DNA of 64,000 nt from Amazonocrinis nigriterrae CENA67 (GTDB lineage: Bacteria > Cyanobacteriota > Cyanobacteriia > Cyanobacteriales > Nostocaceae). Made by a program: the position numbers and the translations under genes. The notes under the pieces are model-generated. The model was not told the origin of the DNA and did not search any database. It saw only the letters and a list, made by a program, of their open reading frames with translations. The DNA lies in the NCBI RefSeq assembly GCF_016056305.1, contig NZ_JAECZC010000002.1, positions 281,482 through 345,481 of the forward strand, given 5' to 3'. Below, piece by piece: positions 26,116-34,683 of the stretch. Positions within the stretch are counted from its first letter, which is position 1. Every line of letters starts with the position of its first letter.

Positions 26116-27447
26116 TTAAGCCATAGGATGTGGGCAGGGATTCAGGTCACTTTCACTACGTAAACCACCATAACCTAACCTTGCTGGTACCTCGAATAAC
26201 CGCCGAGTACCAAGTGGCTCTTGTCCATAGCCAAAATATATAGGAACTAGTTCACTTGCCAAAGTCCGCACTACTCGGAAACCAAGCGACGCAATGTCAG
26301 GGGTTGTAATCTCCACTAAATAAGGTTCAGCACCCACTGAATGCAACCTTGCAACTAGTGATTGCAATTTCTCTACTTCTGCTGAAGACTTGTAAGTCGG
26401 TAAATCCTCGACCTTTACGCATTGCTCATGGTCAAACAAGAAATCCAACTCACCAAGGCGAGCCGTGTTGTAGAAAAAAGCGCTGTGATCGTCCAAATTC
26501 TGAACATCACTATATTGATGAAGATTCGCTCCAGCACCGGTAAGCATACGTTCTCTGTCACCAAAGCGGGCTTGACAAACTTCAAAAATCGCTTTGCGAA
26601 AAGCCGTTGGCCCATCGAGATGGCATCCCAGACCAGTTGCAACTGCCGGACTTTTGCCCGAACGGTCAATTAGCATTGCCATGACAACCGGGACTTTAAT
26701 ATCAGTGGTGAAATCAAAGGCAACTAGCTCAATGCCAAATCTGGCGTAGTGGCGTGCAATTTCAGTTTCAATTCCTGGTCGGTGAGTGAAATATATACGG
26801 GGAGCAGGTAGGCGATTTAGCCATGTAATGATGAAAGCATCGCGCTCAATCAACTCACACAAACCACTGTAGGCAGCAAACTCAAGAGTTGGGCCACTAG
26901 CCATGCCGTTAGAAGTGACAGGTAAAATATAATCCCCTGGTAGGTCGCTGTCCGAGTCCAAATAAACCAAGAACGCTGGAACTAAAACCTGTTGGTTGCT
27001 TGCCAGAGAAACGGCAGCCATCCATGAAGTCTGCGTTGCCGGATCGAAAGCCGGAAAAGGAAAATTTGGATTAGAGTATTGTTTGTCAGAAAACGAAAAA
27101 AAAGTTGGAGGATGGACAGCCTGTAGACTTTCCCCGCCGTAGGCATCGCTTAATTCTTCGTAGCTACTGACAATTATTTGCCGCTCATCAACAATACCAC
27201 CGCAGTAACGCTCTACGGCTTCGCCAACAGCACCTAAAATCGCTTGTTCATCAGTCATACCCCTGCCTACGCCGTAGCGTAAATCATCCTGCTGTTTACG
27301 AAGCTGGAAATTTGCTAATTCAGCTTGCCACAAAACCGGCAAATCGAACTCTGTATAAGGCTTGGTGAACCTATCGATGGCTCGGATAATTCCAGTATGG
27401 GGGCTGACTAAATCGCGCCAGCGTGGAAGTGCGATCGCTGCATTCAC
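26116..27447 (-). CDS. YcaO cyclodehydratase of the azol(in)e peptide locus
   Basis: A 443-residue YcaO protein. ATP-binding segments are visible as AILGAVGEAVERYCGG (about 70-84), the SGLCELIERDAF region (about 195-206) and FRKAIFEVCQAR. The C-terminus is NPCPHPMA, containing a PxPxP-like motif (PCPHP), which in azoline cyclodehydratases helps form the active site. It phosphorylates the peptide amide to convert Cys to thiazoline. The partner that binds the leader is the ThiF-like gene 146 bases upstream. The gap between them contains tandem AGTGCTG heptamers (about 27504-27531). Confidence 0.93.
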   Translation of the reverse strand: MNAAIALPRWRDLVSPHTGIIRAIDRFTKPYTEFDLPVLWQAELANFQLRKQQDDLRYGVGRGMTDEQAILGAVGEAVERYCGGIVDERQIIVSSYEELSDAYGGESLQAVHPPTFFSFSDKQYSNPNFPFPAFDPATQTSWMAAVSLASNQQVLVPAFLVYLDSDSDLPGDYILPVTSNGMASGPTLEFAAYSGLCELIERDAFIITWLNRLPAPRIYFTHRPGIETEIARHYARFGIELVAFDFTTDIKVPVVMAMLIDRSGKSPAVATGLGCHLDGPTAFRKAIFEVCQARFGDRERMLTGAGANLHQYSDVQNLDDHSAFFYNTARLGELDFLFDHEQCVKVEDLPTYKSSAEVEKLQSLVARLHSVGAEPYLVEITTPDIASLGFRVVRTLASELVPIYFGYGQEPLGTRRLFEVPARLGYGGLRSESDLNPCPHPMA

Positions 27448-27593
27448 TTTATTTTCTCCTGTCGTGTGCTGAGTAGAGACGATTCGCCGAATCGTCTGTA
27501 CTGTTGAGTGCTGAGTGCTGAGTGCTGAGTAAAAATACTAGTTCCCAGTCATCAATCCCTAGTTCCTTTTTAATCTGTGGCTGTGAAATTTTT

Positions 27594-28715
27594 TTATTGG
27601 GACTGTTTTGAACAATGGGGACAACCAGGTTTTTTCAGCACAACGTTGTGAGTTAGCTTTGTACCGAGTAAGTCTAGATGCAGTAATTTTCCATCAGTGA
27701 CGATGGGCAAACCGAGCAAAATTTTAATTGCCTCAAGAGCCAGGTAACTACCAACCAACATATGGCCTATGGGCAAATTTTCTCGCAGCCGTGGTTGAGA
27801 ACGGCGTTCTCGGTTGAGAAACTGCTCAATTGCCAATTCTGCCTCTGGAAGCTTGGCACAAGCCATAGACCGCATCCGATAGCACAGATAACAAGGCCCA
27901 TCCTGAGAAAAGACCAGGGGCCCAACAGTTCCTTCAACACCAGCCGCCCCGCCTGGTAGCAATGGGCGCTGCATCTTCAAGCATAGTCTGTTGAGGCGAT
28001 AGGCTAGATTGACAGATACTGCATCAGTTGCAACAATCACCAGGTCAACATCCTCAAGCAAAGCATTGACTGTTTCGTCGTTATTTAAAGGATCTGTGAC
28101 AATTTCAGTTTGGGTTATTCCTGCGATCGCCTCAATTTGTCGAGCCGCTTCCACAGTTGGAAAAGCACCGTTTTTATTAGATACCCAGCCCGACATCATC
28201 AGAGAATCGGACGCAAGTGTGCAGCCATCATCGCACAGACAAAGACAACCGATACCAGCACTAGCCAAGTTTGTTGCTGCTACCAGCCCCGAACCTGCGA
28301 GTCCAAAAATCGCAATCCTAGCGTTAGCTAAATGCTGCTGGACATCTTTTTGCTCAAAGCCTAACTCATGATAAAGGCTAATTTGAGGAAGTAAATAACC
28401 ACGACTATCTAAATCAACTGTATCCTCTAAATACTCTTCTACTAAGCGATTGTCCATCAAAAACTCTAAACATTGATTGAGTGAAGAATCTGTCAATTTT
28501 TCCCCAATGGCAGCCCGGATTTCTCCTATTGTTCGGGAGCCGTCTAGTAAAGGTAAAACAATCTTTTCCACATCATGTAGTGCTTGACCTTTTACTGTCA
28601 ACGTTCGCCGCGTCGTATTGAATATCATAGTTTCTTCGCCATTACAATCTGGAGGCATAACGTGAATGACGACGTGTTCTAGTAAACGCAGGCGCTGATC
28701 ATGGTTTAATTTCAT
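27594..28715 (-). CDS. ThiF/E1-like leader-binding protein of the azol(in)e peptide locus
   Basis: A 373-residue protein. Residues 1-95 (VVIHVMPPDCNGEETMIFN through FLMDNRLVEEY) look like a winged-helix RiPP recognition element. From about 130 there is an E1/ThiF fold with the nucleotide-binding loop IAIFGLAGSGLVAATNLASAG, DLVIVATDAVSVNLAYRLN, and two CxxC zinc ligands (CYLC and CPHC). In azoline systems such proteins bind the precursor leader and present it to the YcaO enzyme, without their own activation chemistry. It is the first gene of the enzyme run and lies 368 bases downstream of the first precursor gene. Confidence 0.9.
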   Translation of the reverse strand: MKLNHDQRLRLLEHVVIHVMPPDCNGEETMIFNTTRRTLTVKGQALHDVEKIVLPLLDGSRTIGEIRAAIGEKLTDSSLNQCLEFLMDNRLVEEYLEDTVDLDSRGYLLPQISLYHELGFEQKDVQQHLANARIAIFGLAGSGLVAATNLASAGIGCLCLCDDGCTLASDSLMMSGWVSNKNGAFPTVEAARQIEAIAGITQTEIVTDPLNNDETVNALLEDVDLVIVATDAVSVNLAYRLNRLCLKMQRPLLPGGAAGVEGTVGPLVFSQDGPCYLCYRMRSMACAKLPEAELAIEQFLNRERRSQPRLRENLPIGHMLVGSYLALEAIKILLGLPIVTDGKLLHLDLLGTKLTHNVVLKKPGCPHCSKQSQ

Positions 28716-29083
28716 AGGCTTTGTTTTATTGTCCCAAACTCCATATAAAAAATAGAAAAATATGAAAACTCGGTTTTATCCAGAATGAGCAGAATATTAA
28801 ATGGTAATTCAGAAAATAAAAAAACCCTGTTTTTGCAGCTATAACACTGATTAAATGAAAGGGAACAGGCGAAAACTAAGCCACATACCATGAATGAGGT
28901 TTTAAACCTTCAAGGCCAGGAGCTAATTTATTCTCTATTCCCTATTCTCGCCCCTTCAGGGCTTGGTCAAAAAAAGTGTAAAAAACAGGGTTTTTATCAA
29001 GTGTCAGAGCAGGATTTTGTGGCTCTAAACTCCAAAACTCGGTTTCTAGAATTACTAAATTGCTGTTCTATCCCCAGGTTTAT
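28716..29083. repeat. Spacer containing one arm of the precursor-gene tandem duplication
   Basis: Bases 28976-29086, from TGTAAAAAACAGGG to CCAGGTTTATTTAG, recur at about 29462-29572 downstream of the second precursor gene. The plus-strand ORFs here encode the same SKTRFLELLNCCS string in both copies and are by-products of the duplication. A GTAAAAACAGGG/CCCTGTTTTT-type inverted repeat at 28823-28833 and 28976-28996 could be a terminator. Confidence 0.6.
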
Positions 29084-29416
29084 TTAGTATCCAAATCTGG
29101 TCTCATCAGTGTCCTCCATCACACCTGATACTGTTCCGGGACTGCTAATTCCACAACCGCGACATCCGCAACCGCGACATCCGCATCCACGACATCCACG
29201 ACATCCACGACATCCACGACATCCACGACATCCACCACATCCACCGCAATTAGCAAACCATCTTTGGGTGGTCGCAGATTCAAATACTCCTGGCATTGCT
29301 AATTTTTCTAAAGCTGCTATTTCTTCATCAGACAACAGCAATTGTTCTAGTTTGTCTGCTTTGTCTGCCAAACGCATTTCTATTGTTGCTTGAGTCAGTG
29401 TCTTTTGTGCAAGCAT
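29084..29416 (-). CDS. Azol(in)e peptide precursor A1 with Cys/Gly/Arg repeat core (12 Cys)
   Basis: A 110-residue precursor. Residues 1-56 are a leader with an amphipathic acidic helix (LEQLLLSDEEIAALEKLAMP) ending TQRWFAN. The core, residues 57-89, has only Cys, Gly and Arg, in units CGG, CRG and CG, giving 12 Cys. A 21-residue tail (ISSPGTVSG, then EDTDE and FGY) follows. The start at 29416 has AGGAGT upstream. The neighbouring YcaO, ThiF-like and SagB genes point to conversion of Cys to thiazole. The leader is identical to that of the second precursor except at positions 4 and 10, while the cores differ in length. Confidence 0.9.
   Translation of the reverse strand: MLAQKTLTQATIEMRLADKADKLEQLLLSDEEIAALEKLAMPGVFESATTQRWFANCGGCGGCRGCRGCRGCRGCRGCGCRGCGCRGCGISSPGTVSGVMEDTDETRFGY
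29150..29248 (-). repeat. Core-encoding minisatellite of precursor A1
   Basis: Nine-base units (CGACATCCA on the plus strand) repeated several times in tandem, then 15-base units, encode the CRG and CG-CRG repeats. Copy number differs from the second precursor. Confidence 0.85.
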
Positions 29417-29571
29417 GGTAACATACTCCTTTTTAACTTCAATTCATTAGCCTATCTGCAAAACTGTAAAAACAGGGTTTTTTATCGGTTGTTAGAGCAA
29501 GATTTTGTGGCTCTAAATTCAAAAACTCGGTTTCTAGAATTACTAAATTGCTGTTCTATCTCCAGGTTTAT

Positions 29572-29964
29572 TTAGTATCCAAATCCGAGTTCATCAGTAT
29601 CCTCCGTTACACCGGATACTGCTCCAGGACTGCTAATTCCGCAGCCACGACATCCGCAACCGCGACATCCACAACCGCGACATCCACAACCGCGACATCC
29701 ACAACCGCGACATCCGCATCCACCGCATCCACCGCATCCACGACATCCGCATCCACCACATCCGCGACATCCACCACAGCCACCACATCCACCGCAATTA
29801 GCAAACCATCTTTGGGTGGTCGCAGATTCAAATACTCCTGGCATTGCTAATTTTTCTAAAGCTGCTATTTCTTCATCAGACAACAGCAATTGTTCTAGTT
29901 TGTCTGCTTTGTCTGCCAAACGCATTTCTATTGTTGATTGGGTCAGTGTTTTTTCTGCAAGCAT
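29572..29964 (-). CDS. Azol(in)e peptide precursor A2 with Cys/Gly/Arg repeat core (20 Cys)
   Basis: A 130-residue precursor counted from the ATG at 29964, which matches the start of precursor A1; an in-frame GTG six bases upstream is also possible. The leader (1-56) differs from A1 at residues 4 (Glu for Gln) and 10 (Ser for Ala). The core, residues 57-109, has 20 Cys in CGG, CRG and CG units, ending in a regular CG-CRG pentad series. The tail is ISSPGAVSG, then EDTDE and FGY. The gene and its flanks form a tandem duplicate of about 0.5 kb with A1. It is the distal gene from the enzymes and faces the ABC exporter across 670 bases. Confidence 0.9.
   Translation of the reverse strand: MLAEKTLTQSTIEMRLADKADKLEQLLLSDEEIAALEKLAMPGVFESATTQRWFANCGGCGGCGGCRGCGGCGCRGCGGCGGCGCRGCGCRGCGCRGCGCRGCGCRGCGISSPGAVSGVTEDTDELGFGY
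29638..29796 (-). repeat. Core-encoding minisatellite of precursor A2
   Basis: Tandem 15-base units (CGACATCCACAACCG on the plus strand) at 29647-29711, then mixed 9-base units, encode CG-CRG and CGG repeats. It is 60 bases longer than the core of precursor A1. Confidence 0.85.
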
Positions 29965-30634
29965 GGTCACTTACTCCTTCTAACTTCAATTCATTAGCCT
30001 GTTTGCAAATCTGCATTCGAGTTTGTGAAAAGCTGAGATCATGTTTTCGCGTCAACCAGTTTTCACAGAAAAATAGGTATTTGAACGAGTGTGTGCGAAG
30101 AATGACCAAAAAATCAGACAAGGATTCATGCTTAACTATTAACCCCATAGAGGTATAGTTAAACAAAAAATATTAATCTTCTTATTCAGAGTCTGACTAG
30201 TCTACAAAAGGTCAAATCACTTTTTGATCAGTGCAGGGAACTCCCAAAGGGGATTAATTTTCCCTAAAACCTTATCTTTGAGAAAATCTTTGCTATTGTT
30301 AGCGTCATCTTGCCTTTTTTCGATCATCTCATTTCTCTAACAATATCTGTTTCTATAGGTTTTTATTCTTTCTAAAGTTGTATTTTTTTATTCTTGAAAT
30401 TAGTTAGATTATATCTTAAGTAGGATTATTTTGATTTTTTTATCGTCTAAAGTGACATGCTGCCTTGTGTTACTGATGTAGAGAACCTAGAGACACTTTA
30501 GAATAAAAACCATCCTGAAATTAGAGACTAATCTTTTAATAATGTAAAAGCGCAAATTTCAAATTGAGTAAGTATACAATATAGGTCTCAAGCTCAGGGA
30601 TGAATAGTGTTTTACTTAACACAGAATAATCAAA
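29965..30634. promoter_or_regulatory. Divergent intergenic region between precursor A2 and the ABC exporter
   Basis: A+T-rich, 670 bases, with no convincing gene. It must hold the precursor promoter (minus strand) and the exporter promoter (plus strand). TACTCC, read on the minus strand as GGAGTA, lies just upstream of the precursor start as its ribosome-binding site. No distinct operator could be identified. Confidence 0.5.
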
Positions 30635-32452
30635 ATGGGCGATTTAAGATTTTGGATTGAAGATTACACTAGAGCTTTATTTCGTTCTCTGCCCTTGTTA
30701 TGGACAGCAGCGCCTACAGAAATAGTCTTTCTGATTGGTGTAACTTTATTACAAGGTTTTCTTCCTGGCATCAGTGTTTGGATTACTAAGCTAGTGGTAG
30801 ATGCTGTAGCAACAGCTTTAACATCCGGTAGAGAATTAAGCTATTCAATTCTAGCCCCTTTGGTAGCAGGATGGGTTGGAGCTTTACTACTAGAAACGCT
30901 TTTGTATCCTTGGGTATCAGCACTTCAGGGAAATCTCAATGACAAGTTAACGGCTCACATTAGCTTATTGTTAATGCGGAAAGCTGATAGTTTTTCAGAC
31001 CTGAGCCGTTTTGAAGATTCTCAGTTCTATGATGAGCTACAGCTTCTCCAACAACAAGTAAGTTATAAACCGTTGAATTTACTGGAGAATTTGGTTGAAT
31101 TAGGTCGATCCTTTGTGACTTTGCTCGTAATAGTTGGGCTATTAGTTCCCCTAGCTTTTTGGATACCACTGGTAATTGCGATCGCAACTATACCCCAAAT
31201 AGTGGTGTCTTCCCAGTATGGAAAAGCTATTTGGCAAACTTTATTTGAGAACAGCCCTCAAGCCCGGAGAATGGATTATTACACTTCAGTGATGCTGACT
31301 GACACCTATGCTAAAGAAATCAGGTTGTTTCAGCTAGGTTCATTTTTTATGGAGCGTTACTTGCAAGCATTTCAGTCTTTACACCAATCTATGCGTCATC
31401 TGAGGGGCAAGCAAGCATTTTGGTCATCTAGCTTAGCTATTTTGAGTGGTTTAGGCAATGGTTTTTCTTTTTACTGGGTGGTACAGAAGGCTTTCAAAGG
31501 AGAGTTCAGCCCAGGAAGTGTACTTTTATTCGTACAGTCATTAACTTACTTCCAAAATAATCTAGAAAGATTTGTTGGTCATTGGGTGGATCTGTTTGAG
31601 AATATTCTCTATATGCAGCAGTTTTTCAATTTTCTCGATAGCCCCAGCACAATGCCACTAAGCATACCTGGAGAGAAAATACCAACTCCGATTCGTTCTG
31701 GTATTACTTTTGAGAAAGTTGACTTTTGCTACCCAGATGGTCGATTAGCCCTCAAGGATATTTCTTTTACTCTTTATCCTGGACAAACAGTAGCTATAGT
31801 GGGAGAAAATGGAGCAGGTAAAACTACTCTAGTCAAGCTATTGACCAGACTATACGACCCCACAATAGGAAGAATTAGAGTCGATGGTATAGACCTGAGA
31901 AATTTAAATTTAGAGCAGTGGCGGCAGCAAATTGCTGGAGTTTTTCAAGATTTTGGGCATTATGCGCTGACGCTGGGGGAAAATATCGCTTTAGGAAACT
32001 TAGCTGCTCTAGAGCGTCCAGATATTCTCAGATATGCAATTGAAAAAGCCGATATCGTCAAACTAGTAGAGCATTTTCCCACAAGGGAGAATACACCACT
32101 GGGCAAGCAGTTCGGCGGCACAGAACTTTCTGGAGGACAGTGGCAAAAGTTAGCTTTAGCTCGTGCTTTTGTCCGCCAAAAAGCTCAACTACTACTTTTG
32201 GATGAGCCGACTGCTGCACTTGACCCACGCAGCGAGTATGATCTCTATCTTCGCTTTATTGAGCTAGCTGAGGGCAAGACTACCATCCTGATTACCCACA
32301 GATTAGCATCTGTGCGGATGGCTGACCGAATCTTAGTCCTGAAATCTGGGCATTTAATTGAGGATGGCACCCATCAAGAACTTTTACAACGTGGAGGCGA
32401 GTATACAGCGTTGTGGAATATGCAGGCACAACATTACGGTATTTCTGAATGA
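30635..32452 (+). CDS. ABC exporter, fused membrane and ATPase domains
   Basis: A 605-residue half-transporter. About six membrane segments lie in 1-330. The ATPase domain (about 350-600) has Walker A GENGAGKTT (Lys396), signature LSGGQWQKLALARAF, Walker B LLLLDEPTAALDP and the switch His in THRLASVR. It has no N-terminal C39 peptidase domain, so it would not cut leaders itself. Its position divergent from the precursor genes suggests it exports the modified peptide; the specific substrate is inferred. Start ATG at 30635. Confidence 0.9.
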   Translation: MGDLRFWIEDYTRALFRSLPLLWTAAPTEIVFLIGVTLLQGFLPGISVWITKLVVDAVATALTSGRELSYSILAPLVAGWVGALLLETLLYPWVSALQGNLNDKLTAHISLLLMRKADSFSDLSRFEDSQFYDELQLLQQQVSYKPLNLLENLVELGRSFVTLLVIVGLLVPLAFWIPLVIAIATIPQIVVSSQYGKAIWQTLFENSPQARRMDYYTSVMLTDTYAKEIRLFQLGSFFMERYLQAFQSLHQSMRHLRGKQAFWSSSLAILSGLGNGFSFYWVVQKAFKGEFSPGSVLLFVQSLTYFQNNLERFVGHWVDLFENILYMQQFFNFLDSPSTMPLSIPGEKIPTPIRSGITFEKVDFCYPDGRLALKDISFTLYPGQTVAIVGENGAGKTTLVKLLTRLYDPTIGRIRVDGIDLRNLNLEQWRQQIAGVFQDFGHYALTLGENIALGNLAALERPDILRYAIEKADIVKLVEHFPTRENTPLGKQFGGTELSGGQWQKLALARAFVRQKAQLLLLDEPTAALDPRSEYDLYLRFIELAEGKTTILITHRLASVRMADRILVLKSGHLIEDGTHQELLQRGGEYTALWNMQAQHYGISE

Positions 32453-32649
32453 AGCGAGAAGATGAGCGATCGCGGTTGGTGGTACAGTGTGGAGGAGTTT
32501 AGCGATCGCTTCTCGTTGATAGAATAAAATTAGATGGTCTTTAGCTAACAGTTGAAAATTTTCAGAATTATATTCAATTTTTCACTATTAATTTGTAGTA
32601 TCAGACATCCTATACTAATTAATAGTAGTCTTAATTTATCTCTAAAAAA

Positions 32650-32883
32650 ATGAAATTAGCAAATATACATGAAGCAGAAAATAATCTTTCTCAATTAATC
32701 GAATATGCTTTACAGGGTGAGGAAGTAATTATTAGTCAAGCTGGTAAACCTTTAGTCAAATTGGTTCGTTATTCTCCTGCTGCTACTCCTAGAACTCCAG
32801 GTTTTTGGGCGGGAAAGGTAAAAATGGCTGATGATTTTGATGTGACACCCAATGAAATCATTAATGCGTTTCTCGGCGATTGA
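32650..32883 (+). CDS. Phd/YefM-family antitoxin (VapB-like)
   Basis: A 77-residue antitoxin: MKLANIHEAENNLSQLIEYA followed by GEEVIISQAGKPLVKLV, the Phd/YefM DNA-binding fold, and a C-terminal tail that would bind the toxin. Its TGA overlaps by one base the ATG of the PIN-domain reading frame that follows. The toxin frame is interrupted, so the antitoxin may now act alone as a repressor or be a relic. Confidence 0.88.
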   Translation: MKLANIHEAENNLSQLIEYALQGEEVIISQAGKPLVKLVRYSPAATPRTPGFWAGKVKMADDFDVTPNEIINAFLGD

Positions 32884-33263
32884 TGAGCAATTATTTATTA
32901 GATACACATACATTGTTATGGTGGTTAAATAATTAGCCAAAACTGTCTACACATGCAAGGCAGATTATTTCTAATCCAGAAAATATAATTTTTGTTAGTG
33001 CAGTCAGTGCTTGGGAGATTGCTATTAAGAAAGCAATTGGCAAGTTGTCAGCACCAGATAATCTTGCAGAAGCAATTTCTGTGAACTGCTTTGAACCACT
33101 TTTGATTACTATCGAACATGGTTCTAAAGCAGGAAGCTTGCCAAATTATCATAATGATCCTTTTGATAGAATGTTAATTGCTCAGGCTATGAGCGAAAAT
33201 CTAATCATTATTAGCAGGGATACTCAGTTTAGCCAATATGGTGTCAGTGTTATTCCTGCTTAG
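32883..33263 (+). pseudogene. PIN-domain VapC toxin with one in-frame nonsense codon
   Basis: From the ATG at 32883 the frame reads MSNYLLDTHTLLWWLNN, then TAG at 32934-32936, then PKLSTHARQIISNPEN and onward in the same frame to the normal end at 33263. With one sense codon at that place it would be an ordinary 126-residue VapC. The metal-binding Asp in LDTH and the later NDPFDRMLIAQA acidic site are both present. Everything except that codon is intact, so the loss is recent, or the codon is a sequencing error. A restart would give at best a fragment without the first active-site Asp. Confidence 0.9.
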
Positions 33264-33379
33264 GATCATTTATGGGGATAGGGGTGTGCGATCGCTGTTT
33301 GGGTTTAGAATTTGGGGGTGCGGGGGTGCGATCGCTAGATAACTACAACCAATCACCACAATAACAGCTAATTTTTAAG

Positions 33380-34648
33380 TTAACCAAGATACAGCGTACC
33401 TGTACTAAATATTTTCCTAGCTATTTGCTGATAGTTTTTAGCCTGATTTATTGCATTGGTTAAGCTACCTCTATCATTGCTACTTTTTGTATCTACTAAA
33501 GCGTGTGCAATACTATTACGTATTGGATTAACATCAAAGTAAAGCCTAGCTAAATCACTATTTTTATTTTGTGATTCATGCAGAAAATCCTTCATTGCCT
33601 TACGATCGGTTTCAGACCTTATTTCTTTACCATTTATTTCACAGAGATAAGTAATTATAGACTCAGCTAGTGTGATGTAACCAGTAGAATATCTGTGATT
33701 ATCAAAGTACCATCCAGACAATGTTAGTTGATATTCAGATTCTTTTACTGAAGAACGGGAAAACTTTTTAGTAAAACTTGCTAAAATATCTTTTATATAT
33801 TTAAAAGGAGTTTTTGCAACTTGGGTTTCTAATGAACTTTTTAATGCAGAACTCTTTTGCTTAATGTCATTAACAGAGTTAATATTAAGTGATTGCGATA
33901 GCTGTTCTATCTGATTAGCTAATTGACTTTCATTCTGAGATTTAAGTAGTTCAGCAATTAAGTAACCATCACCATAGCTTTGTAAACTGTATGCGCCTTT
34001 AATCCAAGAAGTCATGTCAAATAAGGGCTTTAAGTCAACTACTGGAGTATAATTTAATTCTCTAGTAACATCTAACATTCCATAATAAACACCAGCGATT
34101 TTAATTTGTTTTTCGTTCACTAAATCCTTAATAAAAGTTATAGTCAAGAATAAAAATAGTGATAAAGAGCGAAAAGAATGAGTTATATCAATATAAATTT
34201 CATCTCCTGGTTGAAGCAATGCAACAATTTGAAAAATTCTATCAAAGTTTTCCCATAATTCATCTTCGTTTAGACCGTATTTTATTAGTATACATTTGGA
34301 ACGCTCTCCCAAGACTTTCTCTATAGGTGATAAATCGAGATAATTTACATCACTATCATATTTGAGTTCTTCAATCTGAATAGCTAAATTTAACCAGTAA
34401 TCATCATCTTTTTGTACTTTATTTTCAGTGCAAAAAAAGCTATAAACTTCTTCCCACATTGATCTAACAGTGCCAATGAATATAATACCGTCTAGTTGAA
34501 AATGTTTATATAAAACTGAAGCCATAAATGTACTTTCATAGGGTGGCTGATTTCCAATTTTATATGTAGCTGGCTTGTACTTTCTTTCTTCGCGTGTTTT
34601 ATTTACTAAATTGCCAACACCGATAGGTGAAATTAATATCTTAGCCAT
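33380..34648 (-). CDS. Csx2-family CARF-HEPN ribonuclease (type III CRISPR effector)
   Basis: A 422-residue protein. The N-terminal CARF-type domain (about 1-200) shows KILISPIGVGN, GIIFIGTVRSMWEEVY and YIDITHSFRSLSLF, characteristic of the TM1812/Csx2 group. The C-terminal helical domain carries the HEPN RNase motif R-x4-H in NPIRNSIAHALV. In relatives, cyclic oligoadenylate made by Cas10 binds the CARF dimer and switches on indiscriminate RNA cleavage. It is the last gene of the cas10-csm-cas6 run, 35 bases after cas6. Confidence 0.9.
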   Translation of the reverse strand: MAKILISPIGVGNLVNKTREERKYKPATYKIGNQPPYESTFMASVLYKHFQLDGIIFIGTVRSMWEEVYSFFCTENKVQKDDDYWLNLAIQIEELKYDSDVNYLDLSPIEKVLGERSKCILIKYGLNEDELWENFDRIFQIVALLQPGDEIYIDITHSFRSLSLFLFLTITFIKDLVNEKQIKIAGVYYGMLDVTRELNYTPVVDLKPLFDMTSWIKGAYSLQSYGDGYLIAELLKSQNESQLANQIEQLSQSLNINSVNDIKQKSSALKSSLETQVAKTPFKYIKDILASFTKKFSRSSVKESEYQLTLSGWYFDNHRYSTGYITLAESIITYLCEINGKEIRSETDRKAMKDFLHESQNKNSDLARLYFDVNPIRNSIAHALVDTKSSNDRGSLTNAINQAKNYQQIARKIFSTGTLYLG

Positions 34649-34683
34649 ATAGATTGCACTCCTTATTTTTAGTGAATTTTGGA

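Noticed and set aside
28890-29575. Plus-strand ORFs carrying SKTRFLELLNCCS in two copies
   Set aside because: They are parts of the duplicated flanks of the precursor genes; similarity comes from the DNA duplication and one overlaps the precursor strand.
29109-29850. Plus-strand ORFs rich in Pro-Arg-His or Ala-Thr-Ser repeats opposite the precursors
   Set aside because: They are antisense readings of the Cys/Gly/Arg minisatellites; leader conservation, ribosome-binding sites and neighbours support the minus strand.
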